Positions 31,461 through 41,557 of a stretch of DNA of 64,000 bases are shown here, in pieces (positions within the stretch are counted from its first letter, which is position 1; the number at the start of each line of letters is the position of its first letter). The notes beneath the pieces were generated by a model, which worked only from the letters and a program-made list of their open reading frames with translations, made no database searches and was not told the DNA's origin. The position numbers and the translations under genes are program-made. Source of the DNA: Caecitellus pseudoparvulus (lineage: Eukaryota; Bigyra: Bicosoecida); the NCBI GenBank assembly GCA_965644315.1, contig CBFFRQ010000039.1:62001-126000 (forward strand), given 5' to 3'.

Positions 31461-33953
31461 TCATGACGTGGCCTGCTTGTGGCGGGGCAGGGGGTAGCCC
31501 CCCCATGCCAGTGGTCGCTGCGAGGCGGCTGCGCTGTCACAGGCCTCCTTGGTCTCCTGCTGCACGCCACGCAGCACGGCGGCTTGACGTGGAATGACCA
31601 CTCGGCTGCCGCCTGTCGTGAGCAAACTGCGCTTGGAGGCCAGGCGGTCCGCCCTCACGCGGCGCTCAGCTGCTGCCCAGTCAAACGCCTCTGTCTGCAG
31701 TGCTTGGATGCGGGCGTCCAGAGCGTGGAGGGAGTGCAGTGTGGGCACTGCCAGCGGGTGTGGTGCAGTGTTCCCTGCTGTGGAGGTGAGCGGGCCCACC
31801 AGCTCCACTGCCGCAGGCACGTCAGGGGAGCCGCCCGCAGTCACATGGGACGGGTGCTGCCCTAGCCTGCGCTGCGCCTGTGCGATGCCCTGCAGGTCCT
31901 GCCGCCTCTCCGACGGGCACCGCAGGCGCCTGCCTTGGCCAGGTGGTGAGGCGCTGGGCTTGGCCAACACGCCTTCCTTGCGAAGGCAAGCCAAGTGCCG
32001 GCGCGCAGCGGCCGCGGCACCCTTGGCCCTGCTCTGCTGGATGCAGTGACCAGCAGGCGCCAGCTCAGGCTTGCCAGACTTCGGCGCAGCAGTCTCCGCC
32101 TCGGTTCGCTCTTGGTGCGGCGCTGGCGGGTGTGGGGCTTCGGTGGGTGCCGGCGCACGGCGGGAGAGGGGGTGTGGCGTGGGGATGGGGACAGCAGGGC
32201 TCGGCGCCTCCTCACCATCGTCATCTCCAGCCTGCTCCGCGGCACAGGTGCCCTCGTCTGCCTTGGACTCCAGAGCCGACCCCTGGCCATTCGCGGCAGC
32301 CGGCACCAATGCATCCTCAGCATCTGACGTTTGGGTGGAGCCTGCAAGGATCTGAGTGTCAGGCTCCGCCACAGGCTCAGAGCTACAGTCCTTGGCTGTC
32401 TGTATCTCTGCGCTATGCAGTGGCCGCACCGCTGGTGCTTGTTCGGGCAGCTTGGGCGGTACAGCTGGCTGTGTCTCCGCTCGTGCTGAGGCTTCTGTGG
32501 CGTCATGCGCGACAGAAGTGAGCGCGCCACGACGCCCAATGCACGTGAGGACGCCTGCATGCCCCACAACGCAGTGAATGCCCCCTTGCAGGCTCGGCAC
32601 TTGCGCCCCACGCAGCATGCGCCAGGCACAGTCAGCGGGCGACGCCCCCTTACCCTGCCGCAGGACGTGGAGGAGGGAGGTGGCCGCATCCATGCCCACA
32701 CGCAGCACAGAGGCGGCCAGCGTGAAGCCGGGAAAGGCCTGCTTTGCAATGTCCAGGGCAGGGGCTGAGGGGGATGAGCCCGGTGCTGACGTGGCCAGCT
32801 GCTGCACCGCAATGGGCGTCGCTGGCTGCGGTCCGGCGGCCAGCAGAGAGCGGGTGGCCGGGCACCAGAGGCTGACAGCGCCCGTGTCCATGCCCACCAG
32901 CAGAGGGCTGATGCCCCCTCCAGCCGCCTGCAGGGCAGTCATGGCCGTCACCTCGCCGGCTGGCAGGGGCAGGTTGCCCGAGGTTTCCACGCGCGCCTGC
33001 TGCTGCGATCCAGGGAACTCCGATAACCACGCGATAGGGCGCGCATCAGCAGAGTCCTCAGCCTTGGTGGTGACAGACAACACAGCCACCGTGCTGCTGT
33101 GCTCGCCGCCTGGCTGGCAGAGGGCCGCGAAGCACGCCTGCCCGTCCGCCTCGCCACACGGCACGAGCTGGCGCACGCCAGGCAGAGGCAGCTGCCCGAC
33201 TTCCAGCAGGGTGGGAGACATGTGGTGTCCCTGGCGGAGCCGACTGGGGCCTGGGGCACTGCACAGCACTTGGAAGGCTGTGACGGTGCCGGCGTCAGAG
33301 GCTGCCAGCAGGCACGCGCCGCTGGCGCTGGATGCGGTGGCCACGACGCTCTGGCCAGCCGGCAGCTGAGCAAGCGGCATCACTTGGGCTGCGTGCCCCC
33401 ACCGGATGTCTGCTCCAGCCTGGTGCACAGTGCCTCCCACGGGTGCCACGGCAGCTGACCCGACGCTGGCGCTGTTGGCTGGCCGAGTCCAGGCGTGTGC
33501 GAGGCTGGGAGCCTCGGCAGCGTCCCACACACGCCTTGCAGCAACAGACAGGGGTGCGGGAGCGGAGGATGGCAAGGGATGCATGCAGTGCATGAGATCG
33601 GACACCTTGACGCTTGCGAGGGACCCGCTGCCTCGCTGGGCAAGGACGACATGCCCAGCGTTTCGCAGGACACTCACTGCCCGCAACGGCAGCGGGGACG
33701 GCCGGCCTGGAATCGTCTGCAGCTGAAAGCTTGCGCGCACGCTCAGCGCATGGTCAGGCGTCTGGTCATACAAGCTGCAGATTGCGGGAGGCAGGGTGTG
33801 TGGACTTTTCGCAGCCATGAGTAAGCGCCAGGAATCGTACATGATGCCTCCGCTGCGCGTAACGCCAACGCTGGTCTCTGCATCAATGCAGTCAACAGCA
33901 GCGGGCGCGATGCACCTCGCTGCGTCGGACAGCATGCATCTGCAGCCTTCCAT
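31461..33953 (-). CDS. Unidentified WD/propeller-like protein
   Basis: Single exon of 830 residues from the ATG at 33953. The N-terminal 500 residues contain repeating strand patterns such as SVLRNAGHVVLAQRG, GQSVVATASSASGACLLAA, SDAGTVTAF, ISPLLVGMDTGAVSLW and GIHCVVGHAGVLTCIGR. These look like divergent WD40 or other propeller blades; DTGAVSLW is the best WD-like match. Residues about 500-680 are Ala/Pro/Glu-rich and probably disordered. A basic, helical C-terminus follows (RAKGAAAAARRHLACL, DWAAAERRVRADRLASKRSLL). I do not recognise an orthologue. A CAATTT core lies just before the start codon. Convergent with the MetX-family gene and divergent from the RhoGEF gene. Confidence 0.65.
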   Translation of the reverse strand: MEGCRCMLSDAARCIAPAAVDCIDAETSVGVTRSGGIMYDSWRLLMAAKSPHTLPPAICSLYDQTPDHALSVRASFQLQTIPGRPSPLPLRAVSVLRNAGHVVLAQRGSGSLASVKVSDLMHCMHPLPSSAPAPLSVAARRVWDAAEAPSLAHAWTRPANSASVGSAAVAPVGGTVHQAGADIRWGHAAQVMPLAQLPAGQSVVATASSASGACLLAASDAGTVTAFQVLCSAPGPSRLRQGHHMSPTLLEVGQLPLPGVRQLVPCGEADGQACFAALCQPGGEHSSTVAVLSVTTKAEDSADARPIAWLSEFPGSQQQARVETSGNLPLPAGEVTAMTALQAAGGGISPLLVGMDTGAVSLWCPATRSLLAAGPQPATPIAVQQLATSAPGSSPSAPALDIAKQAFPGFTLAASVLRVGMDAATSLLHVLRQGKGASPADCAWRMLRGAQVPSLQGGIHCVVGHAGVLTCIGRRGALTSVAHDATEASARAETQPAVPPKLPEQAPAVRPLHSAEIQTAKDCSSEPVAEPDTQILAGSTQTSDAEDALVPAAANGQGSALESKADEGTCAAEQAGDDDGEEAPSPAVPIPTPHPLSRRAPAPTEAPHPPAPHQERTEAETAAPKSGKPELAPAGHCIQQSRAKGAAAAARRHLACLRKEGVLAKPSASPPGQGRRLRCPSERRQDLQGIAQAQRRLGQHPSHVTAGGSPDVPAAVELVGPLTSTAGNTAPHPLAVPTLHSLHALDARIQALQTEAFDWAAAERRVRADRLASKRSLLTTGGSRVVIPRQAAVLRGVQQETKEACDSAAASQRPLAWGGYPLPRHKQATS

Positions 33954-34319
33954 TGTTCACAAATTGCAGGGTGCCCGAGCGCGGAGCTGAGTGTGAACCT
34001 CCGCTTGTGTTTCGAGGCACGCTGGTGTTGGCAGCCTGGCTGCCCAAAGGAGGGGCATGCGGCGCACTTGGGTCAAAAGAGTGCTTCAGAGGGCTCTCCC
34101 GGGCGCGATGGAGTTGGTTTGAAATGTTCAATTTGCACGCTTGGACCAGTGCTCGTTGCCTTGCGCCCCAAACACAACCTGAGCACGACAACGTGCAGCG
34201 GTACAGTTCAGCTGCAACTTTTCGCAGCTGGCACGGGAAATTTGAGGGCCAGGCCCGGGTACAGCGAATGCTGCACCTGGTGCAGCACACCCCCTGCCCG
34301 CTCTCTGCGCGGTGGCCGG
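33954..34319. promoter_or_regulatory. Divergent intergenic region between the 31461-33953 gene and the RhoGEF gene
   Basis: 366 bp that should hold promoters in both directions. It contains CACAAATTGCAGG next to the minus-strand start and GGGAAATTTG at about 34234. Both resemble the CAATTTCCGC / GCGGAAATTG element only partly. No exon was confirmed. Confidence 0.35.
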
Positions 34320-37300
34320 ATGCTGCACATGTCGACCCTGAGTGAGCCACGCTGCAGGCGCGACGACCCCCCTCCATCGAAGCGGTACGGACACCATCCC
34401 CAGCCGACCAATCCCCACCAACCTACTCACTCTCCACAGCTGACATTTACCCCCCCGCAGCTTGCTCCGAGTGAAGCTGCGCAAGAGCGCGCGGGAGTTC
34501 GGCGTGTCGCAGCGGCACTCCAAAGCCCGCTCGGGCCAGCAGCAGCTGCAAGGGCACCACAGCCCGTGCTTGCGCGAGCACCCTCTGCATCGCGGCGGAA
34601 GACAGGAAGCATGGCAGGGACTGGGCGAAGCCGGCAGGAGATGCTGGATGACTTGACGGTGCGTGGCGTGCAGGCGGCGCAACCTGCAGTGCAAGGGTGC
34701 ACGCGACATTTCCCACGACAGCGGCCGGGGTGGGTTGCTCTCGCGCTGCACGGACGCACATGCTGCACTCGCCGCCCTTGCGTGACAGGCATCGGAAGTC
34801 AAGTTCGTCCGGACGCTGCGCCTGGTGTGCAACGTGTTCATGGAGCCGCTGAAGACCCAGCAGGCTGTGTCCCAGCCTGAGCTGCACCTCATCTTCAGGA
34901 CCTGGCACAGCATCCGTGACACGCACGTGGAGATGCAGAGCACCTTCACCACGGCAAGTGGCGAAGACAAGGTGAACGAAGCGCTGTCCATGGTGGCTGG
35001 GGAGCTCGTTCGGTGCGTGTGCCCCGCGCAGGCGGCCTGGGCACGGCGCGGCACAGTGCAGTGCACTTCCCCTTGCACCCCTTGCACCTGTTCACAGCAT
35101 GTCGCGCCGTATGGGCGACGACTACCTCGCATACTGCAAAGGGCACGAGTTGGCCATGATGACGCTGCGGTCTGCCCTGGAACGGCCATCTTTCAAGGCG
35201 GCCGTGCAGGCAGCGGAGGCTGACGAGCGTGTGGGTGGGCTGTCTCTGGCCACGCTGCTGCAGGCGCCCATCGCGCGCCTGGCCGTGTACCGCGCCCACT
35301 TGGACGAGATGGTGTCTGCGACCCAGGCCGGCACTGGCCCCTACGCCACCCTCCTGGACGCCAGGGACAACATCGGAGCCATCATCGACGCGGCAGGGGG
35401 CATTCCAGCCCGCATCCGCGCCGCACTGGCCTCTGGCGGCGCCGCCACGGCACTGCCGGGCTCCCCAGCGGGTGCTCGCCCCGCGGCTGGTGCAGTGGGG
35501 AGCGAGGGCGCCACACCACCGCATGCACCTGCTTCGGGCGCTCTCGGCTCCTCGGCACGCCCCGCTGCCTCTGGTGTGCCGGCTCACGTCACGACAGAGG
35601 ACGTTCGCTCAGCCCAAGCGGAAGTGCTGTCCCTGGAGGGCGTCGCGAAGGAGCTGGAGGCCACTGTCGCGGAGCACGACCGGCAGCTGGCCGCGGCTCA
35701 GGCGGCTGCCGCCAGCGCCGAGGGCGCCACCCACGCCGCCAACGCCGCCTGGACAGGGCAGGCCAAGGCGAAGGAAGGGCCTTCCACGGCCCTGGTGCCG
35801 GGCACCGCCCCTCCCACGGAGACGTCGGATGAGACAGCCCTGCAGGAGGCTCTGGGGCGCCTGGACGACGAGGAGCGTCAGCTGTACGACCGCCTGGCTG
35901 CCAGCGGCAATCGGGGCGTGTTCGAGGCGTTCCTGTCCCGCAAGCGAGAGCTGGACGACGAGGAGGAGCGGTTGACGGCTGCGCTGGAAGAGCACGAGCA
36001 GGTGCTGGCTGAGATCCGGGGGCGCCTGGCCAACCCACCGCCTGCCGTGCTGCCCGCCGACGCCACACGCGCATCCCTGTACACGGCTTGGAAGCGGGCG
36101 CTGGCAGACAGGGAGGAGCTGCTGCGCCAGGCCCGTGCCCGGAAGCGGGAGCTGATGCGCGACCTGAAGGCACGGCACGAGACGCAGATTGTGCTGCTGG
36201 AGATGGAGCGGCGGGCATCCCTGGACAGCCTGCGCGCGGCGGTGAGCTCCGAGAAGGCCAAGGCAGAGGAGCTGCGGGCGGAGCTGGAGACGCTGAACAC
36301 CAGCATCACCACTGCGCGGGACGCCATGTCTGAGTTCCGCAAGGAGTTCGAGCAGCTGCGCGTGGCCCTGCTCATCGACCGCATGGCCAAGAGCAGCCAG
36401 GTGGCGAACTTGGCGGAGCGCCGGCGCCGCCTGCTGACTGAGGCAGAGGCGTTCCGGGAGGAGGTGGAGGAGGCCAAGGCGCGGGTGGTGGAGGAGGAGA
36501 CTGCCAAGTGGGACGCCAAGCTCAAGGCGGAGAAGGAGGCGTCGGACAAGCGCGTGGCGGACGAGAAGGCTGCCATCGACGCCCGCCTGACGGCCGTGCG
36601 CACGGCCCTGGCGGAGAAGTACGAAGCAGGCTTCGCGCCGCTGCTGGAGGAGGCGGAGGCGAAGCACGCCGCTGAGCTGCAGCGCGTCGTGGACCTGCAG
36701 CGGGAGCTGGCCGAGAAGGAGAAGGCGCTGAAAGATGCCCACGCGGAAGCCCGCAGCATGTCCTCCAAGCTGTCTGCAGAGATGCGTGCGTCCCTGGGCC
36801 TGGACCAGCCGTGGGACGCAGACCTGCCCAGCCTGGGCGGCACGCCAGGCAGCAGCGGCGCCGACGCGGCGACTGGCGGGAAGGAGGGGGAGGTGCCCTC
36901 TGCCGTGCCTGCCGCGACGCTGAAGGAGTTCCAGGAGCTGAAGCACGCCGTGACGAGCATGTGGGAGACGATGGACATCGCCCCCGAAGACGTGACGGCG
37001 TTCCTGTCCGAGGCGGACCTCGCCGCGCCGTACCACCCTGCCGTCCTGGACCTGTACCGGGAGATGCACCGCAAGCTGACGGAGACGCTGGAGCCGCCCA
37101 CGGAGACGGGGCATGTGGCTGACTCTCCCCTGGCCACAGGCCAGCGGGGCTCTGGGGCCCTCCTCACTGACGGTGTCTCCGGGGAGGAGAGCCGTGTGCG
37201 GGCAGCAGGCATGGGCCCAGAGACGTGGGCGGAGCACCCCCGGTCAGCCCGTGGCGCGCCCGTCCCCTCCCCTGCCGCACCCTTCCCTTCCTCCCGCCCC

Positions 37301-37654
37301 ATGCCAGGCTCAGCTATGGGCCGGCAGCCGCCTGCCGCTGGCGCGTCCGCCGCCACGCAGCGCTCGCCAGGCTCCACTGGTGGCAGCGTGCGCAGCCGAG
37401 GGCAGGGGGGCGCCGCCGCCTCCACCGGGCGCCGGGGATCTCCCGCATCCGCCGGACCTCGCTCTCCCGGCTCTGCCTTGAGCGGGGACATGCAGCAGCA
37501 CTACAACAAGGAAATCACCCGACGCGCCTTTGCCAACCTGCCACCCTCCATCGGCGGCGCAGGTTCCCGGCGCCAGCAGCCGGTGCCGGCAGGCTACTCC
37601 TCTGCCCGCCGCGACAGCCAGCCTGGCCTGCCTGGCCGACTGAACTGGGGCTGA
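34320..37654 (+). CDS. DH-domain Rho guanine-nucleotide exchange factor with long coiled coil
   Basis: Inferred exons are 34320-34658, 34789-35012 and 35098-37654 (5' sites GTGCGT), 1039 residues; the exact start is uncertain (34611 is a second candidate ATG). The DH domain spans about residues 105-265: RQEMLDDLT-ASEVKFVRTLR (the start of helix 1), VFMEPLKTQQAVSQPELHLIF, DDYLAYCKGHELAMMTL, LATLLQAPIARLAVYRAHL (the conserved CR3 region) and DARDNIGAIIDAAG. DH domains load GTP onto Rho-family GTPases. No PH domain follows; instead there are about 450 residues of charged coiled coil (repeated EAE, KAEKEASDKRVADEKAA types) and a Ser/Pro/Arg-rich basic tail. This would link Rho signalling to a structural partner. 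With WASHC4 in the window it is a second actin-related gene, but the distance argues for no special linkage. Confidence 0.8.
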
Positions 37655-37723
37655 TGCGCCCTCTCTCTGAGCCAAGGCAATGCATTTGGCAGACCCCCCG
37701 GCAGAGCGCACACGCGCCCCCCC

Positions 37724-40700
37724 TCACTCCGTCGGGGGGGCTTCATCCTGGGTGCCTCCCAGCACTCGTGGTCCAGCCTGGGACACCAGCCGCAGGCACG
37801 CGATGCCGTACGCCCAGTACCGCGTGCTACTCTGTGCTGCTCCGCCACTGAGGAAGGCTGCCTTGGCTGTGGCCACCTCAGTAGCGTACTTCTCACAGTG
37901 CTCCGGGCCCCGACTGCAGTGGAACGCCCAGGCCAGCACAGCTGACGCCCGCACACAGCGCTCGTAGGTGACTTGCGCCAAGTACTCGTCTCCGAAGCCC
38001 GGCTGCCACCAGGCCTTTGCCAGGTTGCTCGGCCCAGGCGGTGGTGCGGCAGCGCTGGCGGAGGGGGTGTCCTTGCCACGGCGAGGGCGCTTGGCAGCGG
38101 GTGCCGGCGGCGGCGGCGCAGCGACGAGGGCAGGCAGGGTGGGCCCATGCTTCCCAGAGTGACCTGGTCCCTCCCCCTGCAGGCACTGCTCAGCCAGCAG
38201 CAGCACTGGATCGTCTGCCTCTGGCGAAGGGCCAACGACATCCACGGCACCCTCCTCATCACCTCCTTGCAGTGCGAAGGCAGCGTCGTACTGAGCTGCG
38301 TGGGCCGGGGCACTGACACGACCGGAGGCTGGGTACGTGCTGCCGACGCCGCGTGGGGTGGGGCCCTGCACGCGCCAGAAGCTGGGCTGGGCGTGTGGCA
38401 GCGACGCCGCCAACACATGAGGGTCCCCTGCCCGGCTCACGTCGGGGACGGCAGCACACCTCGCACTGCCTGCTTCCTGGTCCACACTGGCCCGGAGCAC
38501 GGCAGACATGACAGGCGCAATGCGCTCCAGTCCCCACCGCGCAGTGAGGCGGTAGAAGAGGTCCTTCGTCACATCCAGCGAGCAGGGCGTGGTGGGCAGG
38601 GGCGGCAGCGTGGTGGTGGAGGTTCTGGCGGAGGCGGCTGTCGCTGACGCCACCTCCGCTGCACTGGGCCAGGTGGGCGGGTACTCCTTGGTGTCACTGG
38701 GGGCGGGCGTCGGCCACGCCAAGCCTGGCGCAGGCGCTGCCCCCCGGGGGCGTTTTTTGCGCCTGGCAGGCGCGGCTGAGGGGCTGGCAGTGTGAGCGGG
38801 GGCCGCTGTGGGAGTCAACGACGCTGACGCTGGCGCTGCAGTCGCGGCAGTGGGGATGGCGGGAGGGGCTTCCACTGCAGGGGAGGGCTTTGGGGAGGAT
38901 CGGGGGGCCGGCGCGCGTCGTGGGCGGGTGGGCAGGGCCTTGGGCATGCTCGTGGCGCCCTGCATGATGGAGGCCCGCGGGATGAAGCTCTCCATGCCAG
39001 GCAGGATGACGGCGTAGAACTGGGGCAGGACGTGGATGGGGCTGGGCGGCACGACGGCGACGCCTTCCGCCACCACGGCCTGCCACCTGGCCAGGCGGAA
39101 GCCGATGTTAGACGCCACCACCTGCAGTGCGTCATCTGAGATGAGCTCTGGCGGCACCGTGGACAGGCCTTGTTGAAACAGCACAGTCAAGGAGGGCGCG
39201 GTGGTGATGAAGGCGGCGGGCTCTGTGCCATCGGCGCCGACGCGGGGGTCGGCAGTGCCCTTCTCAACTTGGTCCCGCAGCGCCTTGCGGCTGTTCTTGA
39301 GCTTGGTGCGCATGCACTCTGCTGAGGCGATGCTGCGGGTGCGCAGCAGGTCAGACGCCCGCGTCATGATGTACTGGCGGTACCGCAGCGACCAGTACGC
39401 CGGTGCGTGCCGCCGGATGGCGAAGACGATGAACTCCTCCTCCAGGCAGAAGGCACAGCCCTTGACGCGCTTGCTGAGGTGGGCAAAGTCGATGCCGCCG
39501 TACACGTGCTTGCCGGTCTTGGCAAAGGCGCCAGCAGGTTCCGTGACGCTCTTCACTAGCGTCTCCCGGCCCTGCACGTCCCCCAGAGGCACGCCTGCAA
39601 TGAGCTGCGGCGACAGCACATCAATGAGTGCCGGGTGCGTTGGCTCAGTCATGGCTGCCAGCTGCTCAGCACTGCCCAGCGCGTCGAAGGCGGCGTGGGT
39701 CAGGACGCCCGGCAGCGCAGCCACCAGCTCGGGCAGGGCCTCCTCAGTGATAGGGAGGGCAGGCAGGGACATATGCAGGGGCGCACCGGCCTCCTCCATG
39801 ATTCCCCGCGCCACCATGGCGTAGTACTGCTCGATGCGGGGGTCGGGCAGGGTGTCGGGCGCAGCCCCCGCCTCCTCGGCGCTGCCGCCGTCGGAGGACT
39901 TGGAGGGCGTGGGCGGCGGCGATGCGACGGCACGAGCGAGGGCGTCAATGTCAGACCTCCACGCCTTCATGGCCAAGGTCTGGGCTGGCGTGGGCGGCAC
40001 GCCCTTCTTGGACTTCTTCTTGCTCTTGCGGGGGGCGGGCACGGCGCCGTACTCCGCGTCGTCAGGTGCTGCCCACGCAGCGCCAGCTGGAGTGGACCCA
40101 GCGGCAGCCGTGGGGCTGTCAGGCGCAGGCATCATGGTGGTGGCCACTGGCACCCGGCGCTTGTCAGCGTTGTCCAGGAGGAGAGGCGCCGTGCCCGGCA
40201 CGAGAGCGAGGCTGCTGAGGCCGTCCAGGCGTTTCCAGCGCCTGTGCACGGCCTCGCTTTCGGGCGCCTGGTGCAGGGCTTTGGCCAGCACCTTCAGCGG
40301 CTCTTCCTTTGCTGTGCAGTACTCGCAGAACCAGTAGCCCTCGTCAGGCAGCTTGGAGATGCCGGAGTGGCAGGACTGGTGCGTGGCGTTGCCGCACCCG
40401 GCGCTCTGCCCATCCCCGCACACCACCAGCTCGTTCCCCTCGTCCCAAGTAGCACAGCCACACACTTGGCAGTATTCCTGTCCGGGCGCCTGACTGCTCA
40501 CGAGGCTCTTGCGCATTTTGCCCTCCCAAATGCGCTTCGCCATTTTGGCCATGGTCACAGCGTCATCGTGCACGGGGTTGCCGGGCGGGTTGTACAGGCA
40601 CGCGTTCATCCAGACGCTGTTCAGCTCTTCCAGGAAATCTGCCGCAGTCCTGTGGGGGCGCGGTGGGCTCGCGTGGTGCCGTGCGTGCGCGTGAGGGCGG

Positions 40701-41419
40701 GTGAGGATGAGGGGTTGGCGGCGCGCACTTGTACTGGACCTGGAAGTGGATGCGGCTGGTGTTGTAGGCCAAGCTGAGCTTCTTGCGAATGTCATCCATG
40801 CAAATGGGCTCTGCGACGAACTGTCGGTATTCTGCAAAGGCGGCGGGGGATGCAGGGTGTGGGCATCCCGGCTGCGTCTCCCGGCTCCGCTGCACCATCC
40901 AGGCAGCACACGGCAGAGCACGCCTGGCGCAGCACACAGGGCCCGAGCGGGGCAGAAAACAGTGCCAAGAGCGGCAAGTATGCATGTTGTTTTCCAATTC
41001 ACCACATGCGGTGGCCAAGCGCGCAGGTGTGCGACGCTCCCCTGCCCTGCCCGTGGGGATGCCGGCAGCTGGCAGCCGCCGGCCCGAAACGCGGATGCTG
41101 GTGGGGAGGCGGCGGTGCTGTCCGCGGTCTCCACGCCACACGCCGCCCCTGCGCGTGCCACGGGCACACCCTGAGAACACACATCCAAACACACACCTGG
41201 GTTCTGTTCCTCATCCACGGGGCTCTCGAACCATTGCGTGCCGGGGTCTGCCTCGCCCAGCGCCTTCACCAGCTTGCGGCACAGGGTGATGTTGGTGTTC
41301 CGGGAAAACCACGCCGTGCGCTCAAGAGGGCCTGGCGTGATGAGGTGCCCCTCCAAGGCCGTTGGAGGTGCAGTGCTGCGCCACGTCGGCACTGGGTGTG
41401 GGTACGGGTGCTCAGCCAT
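37724..41419 (-). CDS. Bromodomain-PHD finger protein
   Basis: Three exons (41419-41197, 40831-40729, 40649-37724; 5' sites GTGTGT and GTGCGC) join in phase to 1083 residues. The bromodomain at about residues 45-150 reads LCRKLVKALGEADPG, WFESPVDEEQNPEYRQF, ICMDDIRKKLSLAYNTS, TAADFLEELNSVWMNACLYNPP. The YN is the acetyl-lysine-contacting Asn. A PHD finger follows at about 165-212 (YCQVCGC, LVVCGDGQSAGCGNATHQSC, YWFCEYC). The order bromodomain then PHD is the reverse of the usual PHD-bromo module. The rest is partly Ala/Pro-rich with two ordered-looking regions (YWSLRYRQYIMTRASDLLR and AKAWWQPGFGDEYLAQVTYERC) of no known family. A basic patch (KKRPRG, KRPRRGKD) suggests nuclear location. It is probably a chromatin reader. 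Divergent from ETFDH across 138 bp. Confidence 0.85.
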   Translation of the reverse strand: MAEHPYPHPVPTWRSTAPPTALEGHLITPGPLERTAWFSRNTNITLCRKLVKALGEADPGTQWFESPVDEEQNPGVCLDVCSQGVPVARAGAACGVETADSTAASPPASAFRAGGCQLPASPRAGQGSVAHLRAWPPHVVNWKTTCILAALGTVFCPARALCAAPGVLCRVLPGWCSGAGRRSRDAHTLHPPPPLQNTDSSSQSPFAWMTFARSSAWPTTPAASTSRSSTSARRQPLILTRPHAHARHHASPPRPHRTAADFLEELNSVWMNACLYNPPGNPVHDDAVTMAKMAKRIWEGKMRKSLVSSQAPGQEYCQVCGCATWDEGNELVVCGDGQSAGCGNATHQSCHSGISKLPDEGYWFCEYCTAKEEPLKVLAKALHQAPESEAVHRRWKRLDGLSSLALVPGTAPLLLDNADKRRVPVATTMMPAPDSPTAAAGSTPAGAAWAAPDDAEYGAVPAPRKSKKKSKKGVPPTPAQTLAMKAWRSDIDALARAVASPPPTPSKSSDGGSAEEAGAAPDTLPDPRIEQYYAMVARGIMEEAGAPLHMSLPALPITEEALPELVAALPGVLTHAAFDALGSAEQLAAMTEPTHPALIDVLSPQLIAGVPLGDVQGRETLVKSVTEPAGAFAKTGKHVYGGIDFAHLSKRVKGCAFCLEEEFIVFAIRRHAPAYWSLRYRQYIMTRASDLLRTRSIASAECMRTKLKNSRKALRDQVEKGTADPRVGADGTEPAAFITTAPSLTVLFQQGLSTVPPELISDDALQVVASNIGFRLARWQAVVAEGVAVVPPSPIHVLPQFYAVILPGMESFIPRASIMQGATSMPKALPTRPRRAPAPRSSPKPSPAVEAPPAIPTAATAAPASASLTPTAAPAHTASPSAAPARRKKRPRGAAPAPGLAWPTPAPSDTKEYPPTWPSAAEVASATAASARTSTTTLPPLPTTPCSLDVTKDLFYRLTARWGLERIAPVMSAVLRASVDQEAGSARCAAVPDVSRAGDPHVLAASLPHAQPSFWRVQGPTPRGVGSTYPASGRVSAPAHAAQYDAAFALQGGDEEGAVDVVGPSPEADDPVLLLAEQCLQGEGPGHSGKHGPTLPALVAAPPPPAPAAKRPRRGKDTPSASAAAPPPGPSNLAKAWWQPGFGDEYLAQVTYERCVRASAVLAWAFHCSRGPEHCEKYATEVATAKAAFLSGGAAQSSTRYWAYGIACLRLVSQAGPRVLGGTQDEAPPTE

Positions 41420-41557
41420 GCTGACACCGCCGCCACGCCTGCGCCACGGCAGGGCGGACCTCCGATTGGGTTGTTTGGGTAAGCGGGGGCACGGCAGGGG
41501 AAGGGGGGGGGGCTCCACGACCACCCACCATCACGTGCTTGGCCGGCTGTAATTTCC
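41420..41557. promoter_or_regulatory. Bidirectional promoter, bromodomain-PHD gene / ETFDH
   Basis: Only 138 bp separate the two divergent start codons (41419 and 41558), so both promoters must lie here or overlap coding sequence. TAATTTCC directly abuts the ETFDH ATG, a partial copy of the CAATTTCCGC element. Confidence 0.5.

Noticed and set aside
35609-37491. Minus-strand open frames over 500 codons opposite the RhoGEF gene
   Set aside because: Their Leu/Arg/Ser-rich repeats are mirror images of the coiled-coil codons on the other strand; no independent support.
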